Shown: in pieces, positions 1 to 8,023 of the stretch
Position numbering within the stretch: the stretch's first letter is position 1
How the letters are laid out: each line of letters opens with the position of its first letter
Assembly (NCBI GenBank): GCA_900542565.1
Contig: UQOC01000037.1
Span: forward strand, 1-21,204
DNA from: an uncultured Eubacteriales bacterium
Lineage (GTDB): Bacteria > Bacillota > Clostridia > Peptostreptococcales > Anaerovoracaceae
Reading direction: 5' to 3'
Length of the DNA: 21,204 bases
Translations under genes and position numbers: made by a program
The notes under the pieces: model-generated
The model's input: the letters and a program-made list of their open reading frames with translations, nothing else
Told to the model about the DNA's origin: nothing
Database searches by the model: none

Positions 1-12
1 ACGACAACACAA

Positions 13-35
13 GGAGTTTGTCAAGCAAAAACTCC
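13..35 (+). other. Small hairpin upstream of metY
   Basis: GGAGTTT at 13-19 is complementary to AAACTCC at 29-35, leaving a 9-nt loop. There is no T tract after it, so it is not a standard terminator. It may be the edge of a structure belonging to the gene left of the window, or chance. I see no T-box or S-box motifs in the 138 bases before metY. Confidence 0.3.
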
Positions 36-70
36 ACAACAACTTGACACGGCCCTTTTCAAGCCTAAGG

Positions 71-99
71 TTGACAAGAAAAAATAAGGGTGGTAACAT
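71..99 (+). promoter_or_regulatory. Putative metY-metA-thrH promoter
   Basis: A perfect -35 TTGACA (71-76) is followed by a 17-bp spacer and the -10-like TAACAT (94-99, 4 of 6). A TG at 91-92 makes it an extended -10. Transcription would start about 30 bases before the metY ATG. A second TTGACA at 44-49 has no usable -10 at the right distance. Confidence 0.6.
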
Positions 100-109
100 T
101 TTACCATCC
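88..109. promoter_or_regulatory. Palindrome overlapping the metY -10, likely operator
   Basis: TGGTAA (91-96) and TTACCA (101-106) form a perfect inverted repeat around CATT. It extends outward through one G:T mismatch and GG/CC to span 88-109. It covers the -10 hexamer, the position expected for a repressor site. It could also form a 9-bp RNA hairpin if transcription began further upstream. The regulator is not identifiable from the sequence. Confidence 0.45.
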
Positions 110-138
110 GATATTTTTTTGAGAAAGAAGGTCAGCAA

Positions 139-1422
139 ATGGGAAAAAACTATAAATTTGAAACTATGCAGATCCATGTTGGTCAGGAAAAACCGGATCC
201 TGCCACCGATGCCCGCGCAGTACCTATTTATATGACAACATCTTATGTGTTCAGGGATTCCGCACAGGCCGCAGCAAGATTCGATCTGAAAGAAGAAGGT
301 AATATATATACGAGGCTGATGAACCCGACTACAGATGTGTTTGAAAAACGCATGGCAGCCCTTGAGGGGGGAGTAGGAGCTCTTGCGACAGCTTCCGGGT
401 CGGCGGCCATAACCTATGCAGTACAGAACATAGCCATGGCAGGCGATCACATAGTATCAGCTTCCAATCTTTATGGAGGGACATATAATCTCTTTGCAAA
501 CACCCTCAAAGACCAGGGGCTTGCAGCTACATTTGTCGATCCGGCCGATCCGGATAATTTTGAAAAAGCAATACAGCCAAACACCAAGCTAATTTATGCA
601 GAAACCCTTGGAAATCCCAATGCTGATGTGATAGATATAGAAGCTGTGGCTGATGTGGCTCACCGTCACGGCATACCTCTGATAGTAGATAACACTTTTG
701 CCACTCCGTATCTGCTCAGGCCTATCGAGCACGGAGCGGATATAGTGGTGCATTCTGCCACAAAGTTCATTGGCGGCCACGGAGCAGTAATGGGCGGCGT
801 GATCGTAGATTCGGGCAAGTTTGACTGGACGCAGAATGATAAATTCCCAGGCATTTCCAAGCCCAACATGTCGTACCACGGCGTGGTGTTTACAGATATA
901 TGTAAAGATCAGGCATATATAATGAAACTCAGGAACACGCTCATGAGGGATCAGGGTGCGGTAATTTCACCATTTAATGCTTTTATGCTGCTCCAGGGTC
1001 TTGAAACTCTTTCCCTGAGAGTTGAGCGCCATGTGGAGAACGCGCTCAAGGTGGTCGGTTTCCTCAAAGACCATCCAAAGGTAGAAAGGGTCAGTCATCC
1101 TTCCCTTGAGCAGGGATATGGAAAAGAACTCTATGACCGCTATTTTCCAAGAGGAGCAGCGTCAATATTTACTTTTGATGTGAAGGGCGGAGCCGAAGCA
1201 GCCAAGAGGTTCTCCGAGAGCCTTGAGCTTTTTTCACTGCTGGCAAATGTCGCCGATGTAAAAAGTCTGGTCATCCATCCGGCCTCAACTACCCATTCCC
1301 AGATGACTGAGGCAGAACTGAGAGCAGGTGGGATCAACCCTAATACCATACGCCTTTCCATAGGAACGGAGCATATCGATGATATAATCGGAGATCTTGC
1401 ACAAGCTCTTGACTCCATCTAA
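139..1422 (+). CDS. metY: O-acetylhomoserine aminocarboxypropyltransferase (sulfhydrylase)
   Basis: This 427-residue cytosolic enzyme of the Cys/Met-metabolism PLP family condenses O-acetylhomoserine with sulfide to give homocysteine, or with methanethiol to give methionine. Length and sequence match MetY rather than the shorter MetB/MetC. Visible landmarks are Y57-R59 (NIYTRLMNPT), the cofactor-stacking segment NLYGGTYNLF near 110-119, DNTFATPYL at 184-192, and HSATKFIGGHG with the Schiff-base lysine at K209. The chosen ATG has AAGG at 128-131, 7 bases upstream. It opens an operon with metA 35 bases downstream. Pairing with an acetyl-type MetA supports direct sulfhydrylation instead of transsulfuration. 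A promoter and a palindromic site lie just upstream. Confidence 0.95.
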   Translation: MGKNYKFETMQIHVGQEKPDPATDARAVPIYMTTSYVFRDSAQAAARFDLKEEGNIYTRLMNPTTDVFEKRMAALEGGVGALATASGSAAITYAVQNIAMAGDHIVSASNLYGGTYNLFANTLKDQGLAATFVDPADPDNFEKAIQPNTKLIYAETLGNPNADVIDIEAVADVAHRHGIPLIVDNTFATPYLLRPIEHGADIVVHSATKFIGGHGAVMGGVIVDSGKFDWTQNDKFPGISKPNMSYHGVVFTDICKDQAYIMKLRNTLMRDQGAVISPFNAFMLLQGLETLSLRVERHVENALKVVGFLKDHPKVERVSHPSLEQGYGKELYDRYFPRGAASIFTFDVKGGAEAAKRFSESLELFSLLANVADVKSLVIHPASTTHSQMTEAELRAGGINPNTIRLSIGTEHIDDIIGDLAQALDSI

Positions 1423-1457
1423 AGTAAAAGCCAGTAAAGAAAGGAGCGTGATATGAA

Positions 1458-2384
1458 ATGCCGATAAAGATAGCCAACGGGCTTCCGGCACGAAAAACCC
1501 TTGAAAGTGAAAATATCTTCGTAATGGACGAGAACCGGGCTACGACCCAGGACATACGGCCTTTGAAGATCATCATATTAAACCTTATGCCGACGAAGAT
1601 AACCACCGAGACCCAGCTGGCCCGCCTGCTGGGCAACACGCCGCTCCAGATAGAGGTGGAACTGCTGGCCATGAGCACCAGAGCGCCCAGACACATATCC
1701 AAGGAACATATGCTTACTTTTTATAAGGTGTTTGATGACATCAAGGATGAGTATTTTGACGGAATGGTGATCACCGGAGCGCCTGTGGAACTGATGGAAT
1801 TTGAGGAAGTGGATTACTGGCCCGAAATCTGCAAGATAATGGACTGGAGCACTTCACATGTGTACAGCACATTCCATATCTGCTGGGGAGCACAAGCTGC
1901 CCTTTATCATCATTACGGGATACCAAAGAGGAGACTGCCGGAAAAGATGTTCGGCGTTTTCAGCCACAAGGTGACCCACAAAGGTTCTATTCTTTTCCGC
2001 GGTTTTGACGACACCTTCATGGTGCCACATTCAAGGCACACTACTGTGCTGAAAGAGGACATTCTTAAAGTGCCGTCTCTAAAGATTCTTGCTGAAAGTG
2101 AAGAAGCAGGCGTATATGCCATCTCTACCGATGAAGGCAGGAGGATATTCATAACGGGTCATTCAGAATATGACACCGATACTCTGGCCCAGGAATATTT
2201 TAGAGATAAAGAGGCAGGACTGGAGATAAAAGTACCTAAGAACTATTTTCCTGAGGATGATGACAGCAGACAGCCATCATGCTGCTGGCGGTCAGGCGCC
2301 AACCTGCTGTACTCCAACTGGCTCAATTATTTTGTATATCAGTCTACACCTTATGATATAAATACCGTTCCGGCGTTTAGATAA
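1458..2384 (+). CDS. metA: Homoserine O-acetyltransferase (MetA family)
   Basis: This 308-residue protein activates homoserine in the first committed step of methionine synthesis. The MetA catalytic set is complete: C142 in FHICWGAQ, and H235 and E237 in FITGHSEYD. Residue 111 is glutamate (GAPVELMEF). In the family, glutamate here is associated with acetyl-CoA and glycine with succinyl-CoA, so the product is probably O-acetylhomoserine despite the common 'succinyltransferase' label. The start [10 protein letters not shown] is typical of the family. AAGGAG (1441-1446) lies 11 bases upstream. Another ATG at 1453 is out of frame and runs only four codons. It lies between metY (35-base gap) and thrH (49-base gap) in one apparent operon. 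Confidence 0.95.
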   Translation: MPIKIANGLPARKTLESENIFVMDENRATTQDIRPLKIIILNLMPTKITTETQLARLLGNTPLQIEVELLAMSTRAPRHISKEHMLTFYKVFDDIKDEYFDGMVITGAPVELMEFEEVDYWPEICKIMDWSTSHVYSTFHICWGAQAALYHHYGIPKRRLPEKMFGVFSHKVTHKGSILFRGFDDTFMVPHSRHTTVLKEDILKVPSLKILAESEEAGVYAISTDEGRRIFITGHSEYDTDTLAQEYFRDKEAGLEIKVPKNYFPEDDDSRQPSCCWRSGANLLYSNWLNYFVYQSTPYDINTVPAFR

Positions 2385-2433
2385 TAGGGCAGATGACCAA
2401 TAAATTCTGATGAATATCACAGGAGGAAATAAA

Positions 2434-3036
2434 ATGTATGTAACTTGCTTGGACCTTGAAGGCGTACTTGTCCCTGAAATATGGATAGCTTTTGCAGAGG
2501 AGACAGGGATCCCGGAACTGAAAAAGACCACCAGAGATGAACCTGATTACAACAAATTGATGAACTACAGACTGGACATCCTCAGGCAGCATGGACTGGG
2601 ACTCAAAGAGATACAGGAGACCATATCGAAGATAGATCCGCTGCCAGGTGCAAAAGAATTTCTGGATAAACTGAGGGAAAGCGGTCAGGCCATAATAATA
2701 AGCGACACCTTCACCCAATTTGCCAAGCCGCTGATGAAAAAACTGGGCTGGCCTACGATCTTCTGCAATGAACTTGTAGTGGGGGAAAACGGAGAGATCA
2801 CCGATTTCAGGATGCGTATAGACAGGTCTAAGTACAGCACGGTAAAAGCGCTCCAAGCCATGGGCTTTGATACCATAGCATGCGGTGACAGCTATAATGA
2901 TCTGGAGATGATAAAGGCAGGAAAGGCCGGATTCCTTTTCAGGAGCACAGACTCCATCAAGGAAGCAAATCCTGATGTTCCTGCATTTGACAGCTACGAT
3001 GATCTGTTTGAGGCCATAATGGCTGCACAGAAATAG
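2434..3036 (+). CDS. thrH: ThrH: phosphoserine phosphatase / homoserine phosphotransferase
   Basis: This 200-residue HAD-superfamily protein closely resembles Pseudomonas ThrH. That enzyme dephosphorylates phosphoserine and can pass the phosphate to homoserine, giving O-phosphohomoserine for threonine. HAD motif I is CLDLEGVLVPE (nucleophile D7, with E9 in place of the usual second Asp, as in ThrH). Motif II is SDT at 90-92, and the metal-binding motif is GDSYND (D152, D156). I chose the ATG at 2434 over one at 2410 because AGGAGG (2421-2426) sits 7 bases before it and the MYVTCLDLEG start matches the family. Sharing an operon with metY and metA puts competing homoserine-consuming enzymes under one promoter. 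No terminator follows directly. Confidence 0.88.
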   Translation: MYVTCLDLEGVLVPEIWIAFAEETGIPELKKTTRDEPDYNKLMNYRLDILRQHGLGLKEIQETISKIDPLPGAKEFLDKLRESGQAIIISDTFTQFAKPLMKKLGWPTIFCNELVVGENGEITDFRMRIDRSKYSTVKALQAMGFDTIACGDSYNDLEMIKAGKAGFLFRSTDSIKEANPDVPAFDSYDDLFEAIMAAQK

Positions 3037-3245
3037 ACAAAAAAAACTAAACCGGACCCCGTTTCAGCCCAGATGCGGAAAACTGCCGTGTCAAAATGGT
3101 ACCGGAAGTTTTTTGAAAGGGATCATAGCCCCGGTCCGCCCCTCGTTTTACGGGTGGCACCGATTATTCTGGGCAGGACGGCAGGAAATGGACAGACGAA
3201 GAAAAGCAAGGGTGTGTGCACCCAAAATAAATAAAATTACGATTT

Positions 3246-3266
3246 CAGGGGGAGCCGCTCCCCCTG
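3246..3266. repeat. GC-rich palindrome, copy 1
   Basis: CAGGGGGAGC and GCTCCCCCTG flank a single C, a perfect 21-base odd palindrome. A T-rich stretch (3271-3279) follows on the + strand, so it could act as a weak terminator for the thrH operon. It shares most of its sequence with copies at 3288 and 3463. Confidence 0.7.
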
Positions 3267-3287
3267 GAATTATATTTTTGATGAGTA

Positions 3288-3308
3288 CAGGGGGAAAGGC
3301 TCCCCCTG
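3288..3308. repeat. GC-rich palindrome, copy 2
   Basis: CAGGGGGA (3288-3295) and TCCCCCTG (3301-3308) are perfect inverted arms around AAGGC. The outer arms are the same as copy 1, 21 bases away, with a different centre. Half of a further copy (CAGGGGGAAG) is visible from 3330 without its right arm. Confidence 0.7.
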
Positions 3309-3369
3309 AATAGATAATTTTGCCTGGAGCAGGGGGAAGATAAAACAGTGTTTTTTCAAAAAAAGCAGA

Positions 3370-3417
3370 GGCAGGGCAGGATTTTGACAACTATAGCTGT
3401 CAAAATCCCGCTCTGCC
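3370..3417. terminator. Long hairpin, possible minus-strand terminator
   Basis: Two 20-base arms (3370-3389 and 3398-3417) are complementary except for two G:T-type positions, around the 8-base loop ACTATAGC. The core arm is GGATTTTGACA against TGTCAAAATCC. Read on the minus strand, the hairpin is followed within about 5 bases by seven Ts (3364-3358). That would suit a terminator for rodA, whose stop lies about 280 bases away. There is no T tract on the plus side. Confidence 0.5.
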
Positions 3418-3453
3418 TTAATTTCTGATCCCCCTAAATCGGGCATTATATAT

Positions 3454-3482
3454 GATCTGGGTGGAGCCGCTCCCCCTGGATC
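3454..3482. repeat. GC-rich palindrome, copy 3 (imperfect)
   Basis: GGAGC-C-GCTCC at the centre is identical to copy 1, and the right half (GGAGCCGCTCCCCCTGGA, 3463-3480) repeats 3251-3268 exactly. The outer left arm has diverged, so the extended stem GATCTGGGTGGAGC/GCTCCCCCTGGATC contains mismatches and wobbles. Confidence 0.6.
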
Positions 3483-3632
3483 AGGGATTTTGTATGATAT
3501 TGGTGGATTGATGGGGCCAGCACCTTCCGCACAGCCAGATCCACTTTGTGCAGACCGCCAAAGACCCGCAGTCCGGTACGGACATTCCATGACGGGAAGC
3601 CCGTCAAAGACGCAGCATGTTCAGCAGAGGTA

Positions 3633-3695
3633 CCCGGCCATGACATTACCCAGCCATGACATTACCCGGCCATGACATTACCCGGCCATGACATT
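3633..3695. repeat. 16-bp tandem repeat, 3.9 copies
   Basis: The unit CCCGGCCATGACATTA occurs at 3633, 3649 and 3665 and, lacking its last base, at 3681. Only one base differs (G to A at 3652). The array ends two bases from the rodA stop codon, so it forms the start of the rodA 3' untranslated region. Head-to-tail units without spacers rule out a CRISPR array. Near identity suggests recent expansion. Confidence 0.9.
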
Positions 3696-3697
3696 CA

Positions 3698-4804
3698 TCA
3701 GAATTTTATCCTTCTGCTGTTTATGCCGACATTCAGAATCACTCCTACGGAGATCATACTGGCGATGACCGAAGTTCCTCCACCCGAAAGGAAAGGCAGA
3801 GTTATGCCTGTAACCGGCATGATGCCCATTGTCATTGCGATGTTTTCAAAAATCTGGAACAGGAACATGGCGGTGAAGCCAACTACTATTAGTGCGCCGT
3901 AAAGATCAACGGCTTCCCTTATCACACGGATGAATCGGTACAGAAGACCGCCATAAAGGAGGATGACGATGACGCCTCCAATGAAACCCAGTTCTTCAAC
4001 AACTACGGAAAAGATAAAGTCTGACTGCTGGACCGGGATAAAATCCAGTTCTTTCTGCGTACCGTTAAACAGCCCCTTGCCGAAGAATCCGCCTGAACCT
4101 ATGGCAACTTTGGATTGCCATACCTGATAATTGCCGGGCAGGTTCAGGTTGTCCGGATGAAGGAAGGCCTCGATACGCTGCTTCTGATACTCGCCGAGGA
4201 AGTTGTATATCACCGGCAGAGCTGCAATGGCGGCAACTATGGATTTAAGCAGGATCTTGTAGTCTATGCCTGCAAAAAATACCATGAATAGCCATACTAT
4301 CATATACACCAGAGCGCTTCCCAGATCTTCTTTCAGGACTATGGCTATGATAGGCAGAGCATAGAGTCCGGCAAGGATAACGCCGCGGAATTTCTTTATG
4401 TCTTCACGGTGGACAGAAAGGTAGTTGGCCATAAGCAGGATGAAAAGTATCTTTACAAACTCTGACGGCTGCAGGGTGGTTACACCCAGATTCAGCCATG
4501 CCCTTGAACCATACTGTTCCAGGCCTATGCCGGGGAGATATACTGACAGCAGCAGGACAATGGATGCGATGTACAGGAACTTGCTGAGCCCCAGAAAAGC
4601 TGTATATTCTATGCGCAGCACAAAAATGAGCGCAACAAAGCCTAAAACATATGCCAGCGCCTGGACAAGGACAACCCTGCTCATGACAAAACCGTCATCA
4701 TATACTGTGCTTTCCAGCATCAGAAGACTTATGCACCCCAATATCCCCACAAGTATCAATGTTATCTTATCTGCTTCCCGTAATGGGGAGAATAAATTTT
4801 TCAT
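3698..4804 (-). CDS. rodA: RodA, SEDS peptidoglycan glycosyltransferase
   Basis: This 368-residue polytopic membrane protein polymerises lipid II into glycan strands during cell elongation, together with a class B PBP and MreBCD. The sequence shows about ten hydrophobic segments. SEDS signatures are KEDLGSAL near 158-165, HPDNLNLPGNYQVWQSKVAIGSGG near 216-239, PVQQSDFIFSVVVEELG with the catalytic aspartate at D262, and MPVTGITLPFLSGGGTS near 329-344. The HPD...QSDFIF pattern favours RodA over FtsW or SpoVE. The ATG at 4804 follows AGAGGT, about 10 bases upstream. An upstream in-frame TTG at 4837 would add 11 residues but has no ribosome binding site. It is divergent from rny. Confidence 0.9.
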   Translation of the reverse strand: MKNLFSPLREADKITLILVGILGCISLLMLESTVYDDGFVMSRVVLVQALAYVLGFVALIFVLRIEYTAFLGLSKFLYIASIVLLLSVYLPGIGLEQYGSRAWLNLGVTTLQPSEFVKILFILLMANYLSVHREDIKKFRGVILAGLYALPIIAIVLKEDLGSALVYMIVWLFMVFFAGIDYKILLKSIVAAIAALPVIYNFLGEYQKQRIEAFLHPDNLNLPGNYQVWQSKVAIGSGGFFGKGLFNGTQKELDFIPVQQSDFIFSVVVEELGFIGGVIVILLYGGLLYRFIRVIREAVDLYGALIVVGFTAMFLFQIFENIAMTMGIMPVTGITLPFLSGGGTSVIASMISVGVILNVGINSRRIKF

Positions 4805-4852
4805 TCCAAAATTGACCTCTTTTAAATGTTCATGCAAATATCCATGGTAACA

Positions 4853-4881
4853 ATTATAACCGCAATCATCCGATATATCAA
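4853..4881 (-). promoter_or_regulatory. rodA promoter
   Basis: On the minus strand, -35 TTGATA (4881-4876) and a perfect -10 TATAAT (4858-4853) are separated by exactly 17 bp. The start point would be about 40 bases upstream of the chosen rodA ATG. Confidence 0.8.
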
Positions 4882-4920
4882 GCCTTCTACAGTGAAGAAC
4901 GGGAGAATTTAAAAGTATTA

Positions 4921-4949
4921 TTTACATTTCCTTTATTTTGAGATATAAT
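4921..4949 (+). promoter_or_regulatory. rny promoter
   Basis: -35 TTTACA (4921-4926), a 17-bp spacer and a perfect -10 TATAAT (4944-4949). It lies back to back with the rodA promoter, the two -35 boxes being about 40 bp apart. Confidence 0.8.
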
Positions 4950-4992
4950 AACCATGTATGAATAAAAAACTGAATAAGAAGGAGGTGTTGTA

Positions 4993-6537
4993 ATGGCTCC
5001 AGTCGTTGTAAAAATTATTATTGCAGCCTTGGCACTGGTCATAGGCGCGTTAATAGGATATATTTACAGGAAAAATGTCGGCGAGAAAGCTATCGGAAGC
5101 GCAGAGCAAAAGGCAAGGAACCTCATACTCGACGCTGAGAACAGATCCGAGACAATGAAAAAGGAAGCGATCCTCGAAGCTAAGGAAGAAGCCCACAGGC
5201 TAAGAAGCGAAGCCGAGAGAGACGCCAGAGAGAGACGAGCGGAAGTACAACGGTCAGAACGCAGGCTCATCCAGAAAGAAGAGTCTATTGACAGGAAACT
5301 TGAAAACATCGAAAAGAAAGAAGAAAGTATAGCCCAGAAAGAACAGAACATCATCAACAAGCAGAAAGATCTTGATACCATCATTTCAAAACAGCTTGAA
5401 GAACTAGAAAGGATTTCGGGATATACTGTAGACGAAGCGAAAGCCATATTGCTTTCCAACATTGAGAAAGAGGTTCGTCATGACGCTTCCGTCATGATAA
5501 AGGATATAGAGACCAAGGCCAAGGAAGAAGCGGACAAGAAGGCAAAGAACATTATAACAGGCGCCATACAGAGATGTGCGGCCGATCATGTGGCAGAAAG
5601 CACCGTTTCGGTAGTGGCTCTTCCCAACGATGAGATGAAGGGAAGGATCATCGGGCGTGAAGGACGCAATATCAGAGCCATTGAGACTTTGACAGGAGTA
5701 GATCTGATAATTGACGATACCCCTGAGGCCGTTATCCTTTCTGGCTTTGACCCTGTCAGGCGGGAAGTGGCAAGGATAGCCCTGGAAAAGCTCATAGTTG
5801 ACGGAAGGATACATCCTACCCGCATAGAAGAAATGGTAGAAAAGGCTGAAAGGGAAGTGAACGCCACCATCAAAGAAGAAGGTGAACAGGCCGCCTTTGA
5901 GGTGGGTATCCACAATCTCCACCCTGAACTCATCAAACTGCTGGGCAGACTTAAATACCGGACTTCATACGGACAAAATGTCCTCAAACATTCGGTGGAG
6001 GTGGCCCATCTTGCCGGACTTATGGCGGGAGAACTGGGACTTGACATCAAGCTGGCAAAGAGAGCCGGACTGCTCCACGATATAGGGAAAGCTCTCGACC
6101 ATGAAGTAGAGGGCACTCATGTGGATATAGGAATAGATGTCCTCAGAAGATACAAAGAATCTGAGGCGGTTATCAACGGCATGGCTGCTCATCACGGTGA
6201 TTATGAGCCAAAGAGCATGGAGGCCGTTCTCATCGCAGCGGCTGACGCACTGTCGGCGGCAAGACCGGGAGCAAGGAGAGAAACTCTCGACGCATATATC
6301 AAGCGCCTTGAAAAACTGGAAGAGATCGCCAATACGACTCCGGGAGTAGAAAAATCATTTGCCATACAGGCAGGAAGAGAGATAAGGATAATCGCCAAAC
6401 CGGAAGAAGTCAACGATGAGGAGATCGTTTTCCTGGCAAGGGAGATTTCCAAGAAGATAGAAGCAGAGCTCGAATACCCTGGTCAGATCAAAGTAAATGT
6501 GGTAAGGGAAACGAGAGCCGTTGATTATGCAAAATAG
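4993..6537 (+). CDS. rny: Ribonuclease Y
   Basis: This 514-residue membrane-anchored endoribonuclease initiates mRNA decay in Firmicutes. Its architecture is complete. There is one N-terminal transmembrane helix (about 5-24), then a long charged coiled coil (about 35-190). A KH RNA-binding domain follows with the GREG loop at 221-224. The HD hydrolase domain carries H333 in [11 protein letters not shown] and the HD pair H362-D363 in [13 protein letters not shown]. Length is within a few residues of B. subtilis RNase Y. AAGGAGGTG (4979-4987) is a strong ribosome binding site for the ATG. It is monocistronic by its own promoter and terminator. Confidence 0.97.
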   Translation: MAPVVVKIIIAALALVIGALIGYIYRKNVGEKAIGSAEQKARNLILDAENRSETMKKEAILEAKEEAHRLRSEAERDARERRAEVQRSERRLIQKEESIDRKLENIEKKEESIAQKEQNIINKQKDLDTIISKQLEELERISGYTVDEAKAILLSNIEKEVRHDASVMIKDIETKAKEEADKKAKNIITGAIQRCAADHVAESTVSVVALPNDEMKGRIIGREGRNIRAIETLTGVDLIIDDTPEAVILSGFDPVRREVARIALEKLIVDGRIHPTRIEEMVEKAEREVNATIKEEGEQAAFEVGIHNLHPELIKLLGRLKYRTSYGQNVLKHSVEVAHLAGLMAGELGLDIKLAKRAGLLHDIGKALDHEVEGTHVDIGIDVLRRYKESEAVINGMAAHHGDYEPKSMEAVLIAAADALSAARPGARRETLDAYIKRLEKLEEIANTTPGVEKSFAIQAGREIRIIAKPEEVNDEEIVFLAREISKKIEAELEYPGQIKVNVVRETRAVDYAK

Positions 6538-6549
6538 ATACAAGCTGTA

Positions 6550-6577
6550 AAGGCTCCTTTTGAAGGGAGCCTTTTTT
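6550..6577 (+). terminator. rny terminator
   Basis: AAGGCTCC (6550-6557) pairs with GGAGCCTT (6566-6573) around TTTTGAAG, and T6572-T6577 form the terminal T run. It lies 13 bases after the rny stop. Confidence 0.9.
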
Positions 6578-6624
6578 GACCCTAATGTCACAAACGGCCA
6601 CAGGCCGTATGGGAAAGGAGAAGT

Positions 6625-8004
6625 ATGACAACGACGCTGACACCGCAAGAGAATAAGACATTTTACAGCCAACTTGTAACCGTGGGGATACCGGTGCTGA
6701 TGCAGCAGCTCATAGCGGTAGGCCTCAATCTGGCTGATACGATCATGGTGGGCAAAGTGTCCTCAAACGCTTTGGCTGCAGTCGGAGCAGCCAATCAGGT
6801 ATATTTCGTGTACAGTGTTATCCTTTTTGGAATATTCAGCGGGGCGGCCGTGTATACGGTGCAGTATTGGGGAGTAAAAGATCTGGCCAGCCTGAGAAAG
6901 ATACTGGGCATAGATTATGTTATGTGGCTTGCCTTGACCATACCTGTGGTCCTGCTGGCGTTTTTCGCTTCGCCGGTGCTTATGGGGCTGTTCACAGATG
7001 ACCCGGAGGTCATAGCTCTGGGCGGCGACTATATGCATATAGCCTGCTTTTCATACATATTCAGCGGATTTACATTTTCAGTTACATATAATTCGCGGGC
7101 CATCATAAGGCTAAAAGTACCGACCGCCATCAACTGCGTTGCCATCCTCATAAACATTACGCTGAATTACTGCCTGATCTACGGCAATTTCGGCATGCCG
7201 GATCTGGGCGTAAAAGGTGCAGCCATAGCAACGCTGATAGCCCGTGTCATAGAGGCGGCCGCAATGTTCATATATGTATATTTTTCCAAAGATCATCCGC
7301 TGGCGGCAAAACCAAGGGAATTTTTATCTTTCGGGAAGGATATGTATAAAAGCGTTATGAGGACTGCGGTTCCTGTAATGTTCAACGAAGGCTGCTGGGC
7401 GCTGTCAGTCTCAATGGTCTTTGCCGCCTATGGCAAGATAGGACCGTCGGCTCTGGCTGTAGTACAGGTGGCAAATACAATAACTGAATTCCTGCAGACG
7501 GCATATGCCGGAGTCAGCAATGCCTCCACGGTAATAGTCGGGCAGGCAATAGGCCAGGGAAAGATCCACCATGCGGTCATATACAGCCGCAGGATCCTCA
7601 ATCTGGCATGGATATTAAATGTGGTGATGACGCTGCTGCTGATATTTATCAGAGTGCCGATCGTTCAGATATACGATTTTGATGCGGAAACTACAAGGCT
7701 GCTGCTTTCGTCAATGTTCGTGTTCGCCATCGCCATAACGCCTAAGATGCTTACATATGTGATAATATGCGGCATACTCAGGGCCGGCGGGGATACATTC
7801 TACTGTATGGCAGTGGAAGCTTCCCTGAACATGCTCATGCAAGTGCCGCTGGCTTATATATCTGTCCTTGTGCTGGAACTGTCGCTGCCTGTGGCCATTG
7901 CAGTAGTTGCCATTTCCGATGTGATAAAGGCCATACTCTGCTACAGGCGTTACCTGAGTAAAAAATGGATAAACATCTTTACAGATTCACAGATACAGGA
8001 TTAG
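6625..8004 (+). CDS. MATE family efflux transporter
   Basis: This 459-residue integral membrane protein has about 12 hydrophobic segments in two related halves, as in NorM/DinF/MepA-type cation-coupled drug or metabolite exporters. The first half has the family pattern PVLMQQLIAVGLNLADTIMVG (about 17-37). The second half includes AVPVMFNEGCWALSVSMVFAAYG (about 249-271) and NASTVIVGQAIGQGK (about 299-313). The substrate cannot be read from the sequence. AAGGAG (6615-6620) precedes the ATG. It is the first of three co-directional genes, 19 bases before the cysteine desulfurase. I see no clear promoter in the 47 bases after the rny terminator, so expression may rely on read-through or a weak site. 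A CGGCC/GGCCG hairpin lies at 6595-6607. Confidence 0.9.
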   Translation: MTTTLTPQENKTFYSQLVTVGIPVLMQQLIAVGLNLADTIMVGKVSSNALAAVGAANQVYFVYSVILFGIFSGAAVYTVQYWGVKDLASLRKILGIDYVMWLALTIPVVLLAFFASPVLMGLFTDDPEVIALGGDYMHIACFSYIFSGFTFSVTYNSRAIIRLKVPTAINCVAILINITLNYCLIYGNFGMPDLGVKGAAIATLIARVIEAAAMFIYVYFSKDHPLAAKPREFLSFGKDMYKSVMRTAVPVMFNEGCWALSVSMVFAAYGKIGPSALAVVQVANTITEFLQTAYAGVSNASTVIVGQAIGQGKIHHAVIYSRRILNLAWILNVVMTLLLIFIRVPIVQIYDFDAETTRLLLSSMFVFAIAITPKMLTYVIICGILRAGGDTFYCMAVEASLNMLMQVPLAYISVLVLELSLPVAIAVVAISDVIKAILCYRRYLSKKWINIFTDSQIQD

Positions 8005-8023
8005 AGACCAGGAAAGGAATGCA

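Larger units (their letters stand above)
3037..3697. other. Gene-free, repeat-rich gap between thrH and rodA
   Basis: There is no credible gene in these 661 bases. Open frames on both strands translate to repeated GGAAPP-type strings, which simply follow the GC-rich palindromes, and none has a convincing start. The gap holds at least three copies of a GGGGGAGCC/GGCTCCCCC palindrome and a long hairpin (3370-3417). It also holds smaller hairpins (GGGTG/CACCC at 3210-3223, GTCCG/CGGAC at 3571-3583, GACGGG/CCCGTC at 3591-3605) and a 16-bp tandem repeat (3633-3695). thrH on + and rodA on - converge here, so some hairpins may end transcription. Confidence 0.75.

Noticed and set aside
1..138. S-box or T-box leader for the methionine operon
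   Set aside because: No conserved core of either RNA is present, and the promoter found would give a leader of only about 30 bases.
1453..1467. Upstream ATG just before metA
   Set aside because: It encodes only four codons in another frame. The ATG at 1458 gives the conserved MetA N-terminus.
3148..3590. Minus-strand open frames with repeated GGAAPP-like peptides
   Set aside because: The peptide repeats simply translate the GC-rich palindromes. There is no convincing start or ribosome binding site and no known family.
3633..3695. CRISPR-like array
   Set aside because: The units are only 16 bp, directly adjoining and without spacers, and no cas genes are present.
4805..4837. TTG start extending RodA by 11 residues
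   Set aside because: There is no ribosome binding site before it. The ATG at 4804 has AGAGGT upstream and gives the usual RodA length and numbering.
5404..6116. Long minus-strand open frames inside rny
   Set aside because: They are antisense to well-conserved KH and HD coding sequence and have serine/leucine-rich composition typical of shadows.
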